A stretch of 53,831 bases of DNA, from NCBI GenBank assembly GCA_947458455.1, contig CANGYJ010000010.1, forward strand, positions 1 through 53,831, in the 5' to 3' direction. This document shows positions 24,278 to 33,547 of the stretch, one piece after another. Source of the DNA: Verrucomicrobiaceae bacterium. Its GTDB lineage: Bacteria > Verrucomicrobiota > Verrucomicrobiia > Verrucomicrobiales > Verrucomicrobiaceae. The notes under the pieces were generated by a model, which saw only the letters and a list, made by a program, of their open reading frames with translations, was not told the origin of the DNA and ran no database searches. Position 1 is the stretch's first letter. Each line of letters opens with the position of its first letter. A program made the position numbers and the translations under genes.

Positions 24278-25261
24278 ATGACCACGAAACTCGACTCCAA
24301 GTTCACCAACCTCCTCAACGACACCGCCGCCAAGCTCCAATCGCTCGACGTGGCAGGTCGTGTGCTCGAAACCTCCGCCCCTACTTTTCTCGCCAGTGCC
24401 AACGAGATTGCTCGGCAATTGACTGAGTTTACCAGCGCCCTCGCGGTGGCTCAGGAGGAGAAGTTCAGCGCTGATTTTGCCGAAAAAGAAGCCGCTATCC
24501 TCGCCCGAGACCTAGCTGCGGCTGAAAAGGCTGCCGAGAAGGCCCGTGTGCTGGCCGAGCGTGAAGCTGCCAAGCTCGCCGCAGCAGAAGCGAAGATCAA
24601 AGCCATGGAAGAGAAGGAAGCTGCTCGTCTCGCCAAGGAGCAGGCCGCTGCGGAAAAGGCCGCTGAACGTGCTCGCCTCGAAGCAGAACGTGAGGCGGAA
24701 CGCAAAGCTGCGGCCGAAGCGAAGTTCAAAGCCATGGAAGAGAGAGAAGCCGCCATCCTCGCCCGCGATCAAGCCTTGGCTGAGAAGGCCGCCGAGAAGG
24801 CCCGCATTCAGGCCGAGCGTGAAGCCGCCAAACTGGCCGCTGCCGAAGCGAAGATCAAAGCCATGGAAGAGAAGGAAGCCGCCCGTCTCGCGAAGGAGCA
24901 GGCCGCGGCTGAAAAGGCCGCTGAACGCGCCCGTATCGAGGCCGAGCGTGACGCGGAGCGCAAAACCGCTGCCGAAGCGAAGGAACGCGAACGCCTCGAA
25001 CGCGAGACCGCCCGTGAAGCCGAACGCGAGGCCGCCCGCAAAGAACTCGAAGCCATGAAAGCCGCCGCGGCGGCACTCAAAGCCAAGCAAGAGGCCGATA
25101 ATGCCGCCCATCGTCAGGCCGAAGAAGAAGGTCGTGCCCGCCGTGAGGCTGCCCTGGCCAAAGCCCGCGCCGAGCAGGAAGCTAAAATGAGGGCGCGGCA
25201 GGCAGCCTCCCTTGCCATCCTTGCTGCCGAAAAAGCAGCGCTCAAAGCCACCAAGGCTTGA
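24278..25261 (+). CDS. Coiled-coil protein with four 43-residue repeats
   Basis: A 327-residue soluble protein with no known catalytic motif. Residues 1-68 form a small helical domain (MTTKLDSKFTNLLNDTAAKL). Residues 69 to about 235 are four 43-residue units in an A-B-A-B order: A begins EKEAAILARD, B begins EKEAARLAKEQ; each ends KAME. Composition is almost only A, E, K and R, which predicts a long single alpha helix or coiled coil. The tail is also helical. The role may be a spacer or scaffold; I do not recognise a family. It starts 26 bases after folD. Confidence 0.75.
   Translation: MTTKLDSKFTNLLNDTAAKLQSLDVAGRVLETSAPTFLASANEIARQLTEFTSALAVAQEEKFSADFAEKEAAILARDLAAAEKAAEKARVLAEREAAKLAAAEAKIKAMEEKEAARLAKEQAAAEKAAERARLEAEREAERKAAAEAKFKAMEEREAAILARDQALAEKAAEKARIQAEREAAKLAAAEAKIKAMEEKEAARLAKEQAAAEKAAERARIEAERDAERKTAAEAKERERLERETAREAEREAARKELEAMKAAAAALKAKQEADNAAHRQAEEEGRARREAALAKARAEQEAKMRARQAASLAILAAEKAALKATKA
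24482..24982. repeat. 129-bp tandem repeats (258-bp double unit) in coding sequence
   Basis: Four consecutive 129-bp units code for the 43-residue protein repeats. Units 1 and 3, and units 2 and 4, are most alike, so a 258-bp double unit was duplicated. Repeat-length change by slippage or recombination would keep the frame. Confidence 0.8.
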
Positions 25262-25277
25262 TCGGGCCCCTCCGCTT

Positions 25278-26315
25278 CTACTCCATCCCCAGCGCCCGCT
25301 TCCTCTCCACATTCGAGAGGTTCTTCATGCCCTCCACGGCCTTGTAAAAGGCCTCGTGATCACCGCCGCACTGTTCCAGCAGCCGTTCAAAGCCGGGGAC
25401 GAGCGTGTGGTAAGTGGCGAGGGTATTCAGACGGGCGTTGTTCCAGACGAGTTTAAGCTCTTTCCCCGTCTTCACATCCGCTGCTTTATCCTTCATGCCC
25501 ATGGAGGCCAGTTGGGATTGCAGTCGGGTCAGAAGCTCGTTTTTGGCCTCCATCGTGGGATTCGGGCGGGCGTAGAGCTGACGGAGCTTCTCACGCGTTT
25601 CGAGCGCGAGACGGATCATGGTGCTTTCAAGCCGCAGCTTCTTCTCATAGTCACTCAGCTCGGCGTGCCGTCCCTTCGACTTCAGCCAGTGGCGCACCGC
25701 TGCCTCCGCATTGGCCGTGGCAAAGGCCTCGTTGAAATCCGTGTCACCCGGCACAAACACACGAGCATGCGTCAGCTCGTGGAAGATGAGTTCGGCGAAT
25801 TCCGCGTCACTGCGATGCAGGCCGGTATTGAAGATGGGATCTTTGAAAAAGCCCAGCGTCGAGTAGGCCTCCACACCGGCGGCGAAGACATCGTAGCCAG
25901 CGCCTTTTAACTTCGTGGCTTCCTGCCGAGCATCTTCCTGTGAAAAGAAGCCGCGATAGGCCAGCTTGCCGACGAATGGATACCACCACTGCTTCGGCTC
26001 CGTTTGGAAGGTCTTCGCTGCATACACCACCCAGACGACAAAGGGCCGTTTCAGGTCCGTGTAGGTGCCAAAGCTCTCTCCGGGTAGTTTGAGGTGCGTT
26101 TTGGCATACTCGCGAAGTTCCAGTGCGAGCCGCAGCTTCTTCTTCACGGCCTCCGTCTCGGCTGGATCGGCCAGTACCTCCTTCACGGGTCGTTGCCCGC
26201 CCATGATCTCCGCCTGGCCTCGCATGGCCTGCGAATAAAATTTCACCGTGCTGCACGACGAAACGAGCAAACCAGCAAGAAGGGCAAAGAGAAAGCGATT
26301 CACGACGCGGAACAT
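25278..26315 (-). CDS. Predicted aminopeptidase, lipoprotein (PF10023 type)
   Basis: A 345-residue lipoprotein. From the ATG at 26315 (MFRVVNRFLFALLAGLLVSS) the lipobox LVSSC puts the modified cysteine at 21. The zinc motif IFHELTHARVF with downstream FNEAFATANAEAA matches the COG4324/PF10023 predicted aminopeptidase family; upstream GYDVFAAGVEAYSTLGFFKDP is characteristic. Activity is predicted from the HExxH motif and not demonstrated for most members. It lies 32 bases behind galU on the same strand, so they may be co-transcribed. Confidence 0.85.
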   Translation of the reverse strand: MFRVVNRFLFALLAGLLVSSCSTVKFYSQAMRGQAEIMGGQRPVKEVLADPAETEAVKKKLRLALELREYAKTHLKLPGESFGTYTDLKRPFVVWVVYAAKTFQTEPKQWWYPFVGKLAYRGFFSQEDARQEATKLKGAGYDVFAAGVEAYSTLGFFKDPIFNTGLHRSDAEFAELIFHELTHARVFVPGDTDFNEAFATANAEAAVRHWLKSKGRHAELSDYEKKLRLESTMIRLALETREKLRQLYARPNPTMEAKNELLTRLQSQLASMGMKDKAADVKTGKELKLVWNNARLNTLATYHTLVPGFERLLEQCGGDHEAFYKAVEGMKNLSNVERKRALGME

Positions 26316-26347
26316 GAAGCAAGCTGCCCCGTGGCTCAAACTGGAAA

Positions 26348-27217
26348 CTACACCAGCGTCTTCAAATACTCGCGTAGCGCCGGAGCGATGTCTTCACGCT
26401 GGAGGGCGAAATGGAGATTGGCTTTGAGGAAGTCGAGTTTGTTGCCGATGTCGTGGCGCTGGCCGTCATAGACGAGGCCGTGGAGGGTCTCCACGCGCAT
26501 GAGCGAAGCCATCGCGTCGGTAAGCTGGAGCTCGCCGCCTTTGCCGGGCTTCGTGTTTTGCAGGTGGTGGAAGATGCGCGAGCTCAGCACATAGCGGGCG
26601 CTGACGGCGAGGTTTGACGGGGCGTCTTCGACCTTGGGTTTTTCGACGAAGACATCGGCCTTGATGAGGCCGGGAGCCACTTCAGGGCCGCCGAGGATGC
26701 CGTAGCGGCTCACTTTGTCCGGCGAGACGCGTTGCAAAGCCACCGCGCTGCCGCCGTGTGCCTCGACGACATCGGCGAGCTGTCGCGTGACCGGTTTATC
26801 GGTGTGACTGGCGACAACTGTGTCACCCAAAAGCACGGCAAAAGGCTCATCGCCAACGTGTTCACGAGCATACAGGATGGCATCGCCCAGTCCGCCCATC
26901 TTGGGCTGCCAGACGTAGTGAATGCGGGCGAGGTTCTGGAGCTGGCGAAGGTCTTCGAGATCACTCGTGCGGCCTTTCGCGGCCAGTTCGCTCTCCAGCT
27001 CGAAGGCGGGATGGAAGTGCTCCTCGATGGCTCGCTTGGATCGCGAGATGACGATGAGCACATCGGTGATACCAGACGCGGCAGCTTCTTCGACGACGTA
27101 TTGGATCACCGGCTTGTCCACCAGCGGCAGCATCTCCTTCGGCACCGCTTTGGCGATGGGCAGGAAGCGTGTGCCATAGCCAGCGGCAGGAATGACGGCT
27201 TTGCGGACGGTGGGCAT
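26348..27217 (-). CDS. galU: UTP-glucose-1-phosphate uridylyltransferase
   Basis: A 289-residue GalU, making UDP-glucose from UTP and glucose-1-phosphate in the cytosol for envelope and exopolysaccharide synthesis. The ATG at 27217 (MPTVRKAVIPAAGYGTRFLP) fits the family start. Conserved are AAGYGTRFLP with KAVPKEMLP (nucleotide binding), PVIQYVVEEAAASGI, GLGDAILYA, LLGDT (metal Asp) and GGELQLTDA. Length is normal. It lies between the aldehyde dehydrogenase and the aminopeptidase on the minus strand. Confidence 0.95.
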   Translation of the reverse strand: MPTVRKAVIPAAGYGTRFLPIAKAVPKEMLPLVDKPVIQYVVEEAAASGITDVLIVISRSKRAIEEHFHPAFELESELAAKGRTSDLEDLRQLQNLARIHYVWQPKMGGLGDAILYAREHVGDEPFAVLLGDTVVASHTDKPVTRQLADVVEAHGGSAVALQRVSPDKVSRYGILGGPEVAPGLIKADVFVEKPKVEDAPSNLAVSARYVLSSRIFHHLQNTKPGKGGELQLTDAMASLMRVETLHGLVYDGQRHDIGNKLDFLKANLHFALQREDIAPALREYLKTLV

Positions 27218-27336
27218 GGTGGAAATGGCGGAAGCCGATGACTCGATTGATGAATGTCGATTTCTGATTGTTGAAGTCTGAGAGCAAGTCCGTGGCACTC
27301 TCTGGCACCATGCTACAAGCCCCATGCTCCATGCTT

Positions 27337-28929
27337 TTATGCATCATCGCGAGTCAGAGCACCATCCACGAGGCGCATGGCTTGGCGGGCATTTTTGCCT
27401 TGGAGCGGCTCAGGCAGCGCGGAATCGGGGAAGCCCTGGTAGCAAACGGGACGCACCCAGCGATAGATACTGGCGGTACCGATGCTGGTGAAGTGACTGT
27501 GGCTCGCGGCGGGATAGGGGCCGCCATGATGCATCGAAGGGCAGACCTCGATGCCGGTGGCGAAAGCATTGAAGATGAGACGGCCCACCTTCTTTTCGAG
27601 CACGCGGAGGAGTGGGGCGTAGTCGATAAGGTCCTGCTCAGTGCCATGAATCATGGCGGTGAGCTGGCCTTCGAGGCTGTTCGCAAAACGAAGCATGTCA
27701 TCGAGCGTGGGACACTCGGTGATGATCGAGCAGGGCCCAAAAACCTCGCGGCGCAGCTCTTCATTGGCCTCCAGCACGTCGAGCGTGGTGGTGAAAATGC
27801 GGCAAGCAGCCTGCGTGGCCTCGTCTTTGGCCTCAGCCGCGGATTGTCCCGCCAGCTCCAGACCATCAATCGTGCGCCAAACGGCCGTGCCAGCATCGTA
27901 GGCTTCGCAAATGCCGCGATGCAGCATGCTCTGCGGGGCGACCTTGGTGGCATGCGCGGCGGCATTGCTGACGAACTGCTTCAATTCCGTACCTTTGAGG
28001 CCGAGCACGATGGCGGGGTTCGTGCAGAACTGGCCCACGCCCATCGTGACGGAGCCGATGTAGCCTTCCGCAATCTTCGATGCCCGCTCCTTCAAAGCAC
28101 CGGGCAGCACAAACACTGGATTGATCGAGCCCATCTCGGCATAAACGGGGATCGGGTGATCACGCTCCGCCGCCGCATCCATCAATGCGCGGCCACCACG
28201 CAGCGAGCCGGTGAAGCCCACCGCCTGCGTAAGCGGATGTTTGACCAATGCCATGCCGATCTCCGTGCCCTTGCCATGCAGGAGCGAGAAGCTGCCTGCT
28301 GGCAGGCCCACCTTTTGCAAAGCCTTCACCACCGCACGACCGAGCATCTCGCAGGTGCCTGGATGGGCCGGATGACCTTTCACCACGACCGGGCAACCGG
28401 CAACGAGCGCACAAACTGTATCCGTGCCCACCACGCCAATCGCGAAGGGGAAATTCGAAGCACCAAAGACCACCACCGGACCAATCGGCATCATCACACG
28501 GCGCACATCCGGCTTTGGCAGTGGCTGGCGGTCCGGGATGGCGTGGTCGATGCGGGCATCGGCCCACGATCCATCGCGGATCAAAGCGGCGAAGAGCTTG
28601 CACTGGCCGACGGCGCGACCGCGTTCCCCAGTGACACGAGCCATCGGCAGGCCGGTCTCCGCATGCGCACGCTCCAGCAGTGGCTCCCCCAGTGCCATGA
28701 TTTCATCGGCGATGGCATCGAGCAAAGCCGCCCGCGTCTCCGGTGTGGCAAGGCGCAGCGCATCAAAGGCACCCTCCGCCGCGGCCAAGGCCTCATCAGC
28801 CTCATTCGAGCTCGCATCCGCATACGCAGGCTCCAGCTTTGCTGAGGTGGCGGGATTCACGCCGTGATAAAAGTGACCGTGAGGGGCGGATTCGCGTCCT
28901 GCGATGAGGTGGGAGCCTGTGAGTGTCAT
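27337..28929 (-). CDS. Aldehyde dehydrogenase, ketoglutarate-semialdehyde type
   Basis: A 530-residue NADP-type aldehyde dehydrogenase. The ATG at 28929 begins MTLTGSHLIAGRE. Catalytic Glu265 is in YAEMGSINP and Cys302 in GQFCTNP; GFTGSLRGGRAL (237-248) is the cofactor loop and FGASNFPFA the substrate channel strand. These patterns resemble 2,5-dioxovalerate (alpha-ketoglutaric semialdehyde) dehydrogenases of sugar-acid and hydroxyproline breakdown. No other gene of those pathways is adjacent, so the substrate stays open. Confidence 0.85.
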   Translation of the reverse strand: MTLTGSHLIAGRESAPHGHFYHGVNPATSAKLEPAYADASSNEADEALAAAEGAFDALRLATPETRAALLDAIADEIMALGEPLLERAHAETGLPMARVTGERGRAVGQCKLFAALIRDGSWADARIDHAIPDRQPLPKPDVRRVMMPIGPVVVFGASNFPFAIGVVGTDTVCALVAGCPVVVKGHPAHPGTCEMLGRAVVKALQKVGLPAGSFSLLHGKGTEIGMALVKHPLTQAVGFTGSLRGGRALMDAAAERDHPIPVYAEMGSINPVFVLPGALKERASKIAEGYIGSVTMGVGQFCTNPAIVLGLKGTELKQFVSNAAAHATKVAPQSMLHRGICEAYDAGTAVWRTIDGLELAGQSAAEAKDEATQAACRIFTTTLDVLEANEELRREVFGPCSIITECPTLDDMLRFANSLEGQLTAMIHGTEQDLIDYAPLLRVLEKKVGRLIFNAFATGIEVCPSMHHGGPYPAASHSHFTSIGTASIYRWVRPVCYQGFPDSALPEPLQGKNARQAMRLVDGALTRDDA

Positions 28930-29014
28930 GAGGTTGGGGGAAAAGGAAGGGTGAGAGGTGCTTTTAGCACGCGGCACGCCGCGAGCAAGGAGTCACGCCT
29001 GTCCAACCCTCTCT

Positions 29015-31309
29015 TCAGCCTTCGGACGCCGCCACGCGGATGAGCACGCTTTTGGAGGTCGGGGTGAGGCTCACATCGGCAAAGCTGTCGATAGGCACGA
29101 GCACGTTGGCCTCGGGAAAGTAAGCGGCGGCGCTGCCAGCAGGCATGTCGTAGGGCACGGCAAGGAAACGCCGCGCGACGCGGGTCTGCCCGGCGTGCTC
29201 GCTGGTCATATCGACGGCTTGCAGGGGGCTGAGACCGCGTTTTTTCATATCCTGCGGATTCATGAAGACCACGCGGCGCTCATTGCCGATACCGCGATAC
29301 CGGTCGTTCAGACCGTAAACGGTCGTGTTGAACTGATCATGGCTGCGGAAGGTCTGGAGCACGAGCTGGCCCTCCGCAGGTTGCACGCAGGAGAGCGCAT
29401 GAGTGGCAAAGTTCGCCTTGCCGGTGGCGGTGTCCCATTTCAGCTCGCGGGCGTTGTTGGGCAGGTAAAAGCCGCCGGGCTGCCGCACGCGTTGATTGAA
29501 GCCCTCGAAGCCGGGCACGACACGCTCAATGCGGTCACGGATGAGATCGTAATCGCGGCCCATCCCCAGCCAGGGCACGGAGCTGCGGCCTTTCAACGTG
29601 GCCGCAGCGGTGCGGGCGATGATTTGCGGCTCCGAAAGCAGATGTGGCGAGGCGGGATCGAGCTTGCCGTGCGAGGCGTGGACCACGCTCATGCTGTTTT
29701 CGACCGTGAGAAACTGCGGAGAACCTTTTTCATCGAGATCCCGTTCGCTGCGGCCGAGGCAAGGCAGGATGAGGCCGGTGCGACCAGTGATGACGTGGCT
29801 GCGATTGAGCTTGGTGCAAATGTGGACCGTGAGCGAGCAGCGGCGCAGCGCCTCGGCGGTGTATTCGGTGTCCGGCGTGGCCTGGAGGAAATTGCCGCCG
29901 AGGGCATAAAACACCTTCGCGCGGCCCTCGTGCATGGCTTTGATGGCCGCGACGGTGTCGAAGCCGTGATGACGCGGCGATTGGAAGCCGAATTCGCGGT
30001 CAAGGTTGTCATGAAACCAAGCGGGCATCTTCTCAAACACGCCCATCGTGCGGTCGCCCTGCACATTGCTATGGCCACGCACCGGGCAGAGACCAGCGCT
30101 TTCGCGGCCGATGGCACCGAGCAGCAGGTGGATGTTCACCACCTCCTGGATGGTGGCGACGGCGTTTTTGTGCTGCGTGAGGCCCATCGCCCAGCAGGTG
30201 ATGACCTTGCGCGAGCCACGGGCGCATTGGCGCGCGGCTTTTTCGATCTCGCTGCGAGAAATGCCGCTAACACGCTCCAGCTCCGCCCAGTCGAGCGACC
30301 GCAGATGCGCCTCGTAATCGGCAAAACCGAGCGTGTGCGTGGAGATGAACTCACGGTCGATGCTGCCATCCTCGACCAAGGTCTTCGCGATGCCTTTGAG
30401 CAGCGCCTGATCGCCATTCGCACGCACCTGCATGAACTGCTTCGCCAGCGGCGTGGCCATGCCGAGCACGCCTTTGACTTGCTGCGGATGCATGAAGCCG
30501 GTGAGCCCCGCCTCCTTCATCGGATTGATGGCGATGATCTCCGCACCGGCCTCGACGGCACGTTGCAGCGAGCTCAGCATGCGCGGGTGATTGGTGCCCG
30601 GATTTTGCCCAATGATGAGGATCGTCTCGGCGGTTTCGAGGTCCTTCAGCGTCACCGTGCCTTTGCCGATGCCCACGCTCTGCCCCAGCGCCGCACCACT
30701 GCTCTCGTGGCACATGTTGGAGCAGTCCGGCAGGTTGTTCGTGCCATACTGACGGACGAAAAGCTGGTAAAGAAACGCCGCTTCATTCGTGGCTCGGCCG
30801 CTGGTGTAAAACACCGCCTCGTCCGGCGAGGCGAGCGCGTTCAGCTCCTTCGCAATCAGTTCAAACGCGTCGTCCCACGCGATGGCCTCGTAATGCGTCG
30901 CGCCGGGTCGCAGCACCATCGGCTGCGTGATTCGACCGGCCTGGTCCATCTCGTAGTCACTCATCTTGGCGATCTCCGGCAGGCTGAACTCCGCAAAGAA
31001 GACCGGCGTGACCTTTTTCTTCGTCGTCTCCGACGCAATGGCCTTCGCGCCGTTTTCGCAGAACTCGAAAGCGCTGCGGTGATCCTCCGGATCAGGCCAG
31101 GCGCAGCTCGGGCAGTCAAAACCTTCCCACTGGTTCAAATTCAGCATCGCCGACGTGCCGCGCATGAGGCCGCTGTTGCCGTAAACATGCTTCAGCGAGT
31201 TCGCCACGGCGGGCACGCCCGCAGCGGAGGTCTTCGGGTCGTCAAGTTCGATACCGGTGAGACGATCCGGCGGCTGGGCGGGCACAAAGGTGGAAGTAGC
31301 AGGAGGCAT
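29015..31309 (-). CDS. FdhF/YdeP-family molybdopterin oxidoreductase
   Basis: A 764-residue molybdenum enzyme of the TIGR01701 type. Cys66, Cys69 and Cys84 (FDCPSCAWPD..., FEFC) are placed to hold an iron-sulfur cluster. The bis-MGD core has FYTSGRATNEAAFLYQLF, SNMCHESSG with a Cys at the metal-ligand position, IIGQNPGTNHPRM and GHSNVQGDRTMG; the C-terminal cap contains QFNTTVYGLNDRYRGI. No signal peptide, so cytosolic. Members are called formate dehydrogenase-like, but substrate is usually unknown (E. coli YdeP is linked to acid resistance). No fdhD or electron-transfer partner is seen in the window. Confidence 0.88.
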   Translation of the reverse strand: MPPATSTFVPAQPPDRLTGIELDDPKTSAAGVPAVANSLKHVYGNSGLMRGTSAMLNLNQWEGFDCPSCAWPDPEDHRSAFEFCENGAKAIASETTKKKVTPVFFAEFSLPEIAKMSDYEMDQAGRITQPMVLRPGATHYEAIAWDDAFELIAKELNALASPDEAVFYTSGRATNEAAFLYQLFVRQYGTNNLPDCSNMCHESSGAALGQSVGIGKGTVTLKDLETAETILIIGQNPGTNHPRMLSSLQRAVEAGAEIIAINPMKEAGLTGFMHPQQVKGVLGMATPLAKQFMQVRANGDQALLKGIAKTLVEDGSIDREFISTHTLGFADYEAHLRSLDWAELERVSGISRSEIEKAARQCARGSRKVITCWAMGLTQHKNAVATIQEVVNIHLLLGAIGRESAGLCPVRGHSNVQGDRTMGVFEKMPAWFHDNLDREFGFQSPRHHGFDTVAAIKAMHEGRAKVFYALGGNFLQATPDTEYTAEALRRCSLTVHICTKLNRSHVITGRTGLILPCLGRSERDLDEKGSPQFLTVENSMSVVHASHGKLDPASPHLLSEPQIIARTAAATLKGRSSVPWLGMGRDYDLIRDRIERVVPGFEGFNQRVRQPGGFYLPNNARELKWDTATGKANFATHALSCVQPAEGQLVLQTFRSHDQFNTTVYGLNDRYRGIGNERRVVFMNPQDMKKRGLSPLQAVDMTSEHAGQTRVARRFLAVPYDMPAGSAAAYFPEANVLVPIDSFADVSLTPTSKSVLIRVAASEG

Positions 31310-31412
31310 GGGGAAAGGCGCAGATAGGCCGAGCCGATTACGAGTGCAATCGGCGGATGGATGAGACGCGGAAGGCTTCTTGACCTCCCGTGGACTTCCT
31401 GTCTATTCTTAC

Positions 31413-32132
31413 ATGCTTTTACGCCTCCTCCTCCTTACCCTACTCACGACGTCCCTGACCGCCCAGACGGGTGCAAAGGCCCAACTCGCCGAGGCGCAAA
31501 AGATGCTCAAGGAGACCTCGCCGGGCATTTTTGATCTCAACGGCATCCAAATCACCGCCGCCACGCGGGAGGTGCGCATCCCCTGCTCGGTCCTGCATCA
31601 AAAACTGCCCATCGAATACGCTCTCTGCCACGACGCGGGCGAGAAAGTACATGAGACCATCTTGCAGACGGCCGTGCGGCCCATCCAGGTGCAGCTCGCC
31701 CTGCTCCTCGCCAATTATCAACCAAGTACCCAGGGCATCCTCAAAAAGCTCGATCCCAAAGTGGAGCGCCCTTATTCAGACAAAGACATCGCGCCGCCCA
31801 CACCCGGTGCCAATCGCCTGACCATCCACTGCGAGTGGAAAGTAGCCGATCAGCTCAAAAAGGTGCCGCTCTCCGATTTCATCCAGGATAGCGATACGCG
31901 GAAGACACCGCCCGACCTCGGCACTTGGATCTTCAACGGCAGCCTCATCGATAAAGACGGCTTCAACGCGGAAATCACCGGCTCCATCATCTCCACCTAT
32001 GTGGACCGCCTCGCCGTCATCAATTCCTCCGCCAAGGGCAACCACCGCGATGACCTGTGGATCAGCATGCCGGCCAATATTCCCGCCGAAGAGACAGCCG
32101 TGACGCTCATCATCACGCCCGCGAAGGAGTAA
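31413..32132 (+). CDS. Secreted YdjY-domain protein
   Basis: A 239-residue exported protein. The ATG at 31413 gives the signal peptide MLLRLLLLTLLTTSLTAQTG. The pattern REVRIPCSVLHQKLPIEYAL, HETILQTAVRPIQVQLALLL, then WKVADQLKKVPLSDFI and GTWIFNGSLI matches the YdjY domain, found in iron-sulfur-linked and exported proteins of unknown function and frequent in PVC bacteria. It is divergent from the molybdopterin gene; no Shine-Dalgarno. Confidence 0.7.
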   Translation: MLLRLLLLTLLTTSLTAQTGAKAQLAEAQKMLKETSPGIFDLNGIQITAATREVRIPCSVLHQKLPIEYALCHDAGEKVHETILQTAVRPIQVQLALLLANYQPSTQGILKKLDPKVERPYSDKDIAPPTPGANRLTIHCEWKVADQLKKVPLSDFIQDSDTRKTPPDLGTWIFNGSLIDKDGFNAEITGSIISTYVDRLAVINSSAKGNHRDDLWISMPANIPAEETAVTLIITPAKE

Positions 32133-32219
32133 GAGCTGGATAAAGCGACCACGGAGTCGCCGGTTTTTGAACCCTTCCCACGCCTCAGGCGTCGGAATCA
32201 TCAACAACCCGTGCAGGCC

Positions 32220-33491
32220 ATGAAAACTCCGTCTTTGGTCATTGTCTCCGCCGTCCGCAGCCCCTTCTCCCGCGCTGGAACGGATCTCGCCCACCTCGAT
32301 GCGGTGGAACTCGGTCGCCACGCCGTCAGTGCGCTGCTCACCCGCACCGGTATCGACCCGATGCTCGTGGATGAAACCATCCTCGGCTGCGTGGGCCAGC
32401 CGCCGGATGCAATGAACATCGCCCGCGTCGTCGCCCTCCGTGCCGGCCTTCCTGAATCAAAGCCCGCGATGACCGTCCATCGCAACTGCGCCTCCGGCTT
32501 GGAGGCTCTCACCCTCGCCCACGCCAAAATGTGCGCTGGGCAAGGTGAGGTCTTCATCGTCGGCGGCACGGAAAGCATGAGTCAGATGCCGTTTTACTTT
32601 TCGAAGCCCGCCGTGGCCAAATTTGCCGCCATGAGCCGTGCTCGTAACCTCAAAGGCCGCGCCTTGGCCGCGATGCATTTTCGCCCGGCCGACTTCGCCC
32701 CGGTCATCGGGCTGAAGCTCGGACTTACCGATCCAGTTTGTGCGCTGAATATGGGCCAGACCGCAGAGGTGATCGCCCGTGAGTTTGGCATCACCCGCGA
32801 CATGCAGGATGCCTTCGCCATGCGCAGCCATCTCCGGGCCACGCAAGCCACTCATTTGCTCAACCAGCAAATCACTCCCATTTTCGGCAAAACGACCGTT
32901 GCGACCGATAACGGCATCCGTGCCGATTCCAGCCTCGACAAGCTGGCGAAGCTCAAACCGCTCTTCGATAGCCTCACCGGCACCGTCACTGCCGGAAACG
33001 CCTCGCAGGTCACCGATGGAGCCGTCGCTTTGCTCGTGGCGAGCGAGGAAGCCGCCGCTACGCATGGCTGGAAGCCGCTTGGCAGACTCGTCAGCTATGC
33101 CGCCACCGGTTGTGATCCGATGCGCATGGGCCTCGGCCCCGTGCGGGCCATCGACGCCGCCTTGCATCGTGCAGGATGGAGATTGGGCGATGCCGATGTC
33201 ATCGAAATCAATGAAGCCTTCGCCGCGCAGGTGCTCGCCGTGATGAAATGCCTCGCCGATCCCGCCAGCGCCCGCCGCGCCGGTTTGGAGGCGGCTCTTG
33301 GCGAGATCGATCCCGCCAAAGTGAATGCCTGCGGTGGTGCCATCGCCCTCGGTCATCCCGTCGGAGCCAGCGGAGCACGCCTCGTGCAGACCGCCCTCCA
33401 TCAACTGCATGCCACCGATGCCCGCAGAGCCATCATCAGCCTCTGCGTCGGCGGTGGTCAGGGCATGGCAGCTTGTTTGGAGGCATTTTGA
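32220..33491 (+). CDS. Acetyl-CoA acyltransferase (thiolase, FadA/FadI type)
   Basis: A 423-residue thiolase. I use the ATG at 32220 (MKTPSLVIVSAVRSPFSRAG). The acyl-accepting Cys90 is in VHRNCASGLEA, NEAFAAQ and GGAIALGHPVGASGARL (catalytic His) follow, and the second catalytic Cys is in SLCVGGGQG near the C-terminus. Thiolases cleave 3-ketoacyl-CoA in beta-oxidation or join acetyl-CoA units. No fadB-like partner is beside it, so direction and chain length cannot be told. Confidence 0.9.
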   Translation: MKTPSLVIVSAVRSPFSRAGTDLAHLDAVELGRHAVSALLTRTGIDPMLVDETILGCVGQPPDAMNIARVVALRAGLPESKPAMTVHRNCASGLEALTLAHAKMCAGQGEVFIVGGTESMSQMPFYFSKPAVAKFAAMSRARNLKGRALAAMHFRPADFAPVIGLKLGLTDPVCALNMGQTAEVIAREFGITRDMQDAFAMRSHLRATQATHLLNQQITPIFGKTTVATDNGIRADSSLDKLAKLKPLFDSLTGTVTAGNASQVTDGAVALLVASEEAAATHGWKPLGRLVSYAATGCDPMRMGLGPVRAIDAALHRAGWRLGDADVIEINEAFAAQVLAVMKCLADPASARRAGLEAALGEIDPAKVNACGGAIALGHPVGASGARLVQTALHQLHATDARRAIISLCVGGGQGMAACLEAF

Positions 33492-33547
33492 GGCTGTTTC
33501 GTGCTCAGGCTGAGGTTCGCAGTTGAGCGAGCGGTATCTTCGGGTAA

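Noticed and set aside
27337..31309. Formate dehydrogenase plus aldehyde dehydrogenase as a metabolic operon
   Set aside because: They share a strand and are 85 bases apart, but substrates of both are unclear and no accessory subunits are present.
28958..31327. 789-codon plus-strand open frame over the molybdopterin gene
   Set aside because: It is exactly antisense to the well-supported FdhF/YdeP gene; high third-position GC opens the opposite frame. The translation has no recognisable family and a His/Arg/Ala-rich random composition.
32457..33410. 317-codon minus-strand frame over the thiolase
   Set aside because: Shadow of the catalytic thiolase gene, Gly/His-rich, no family signature.
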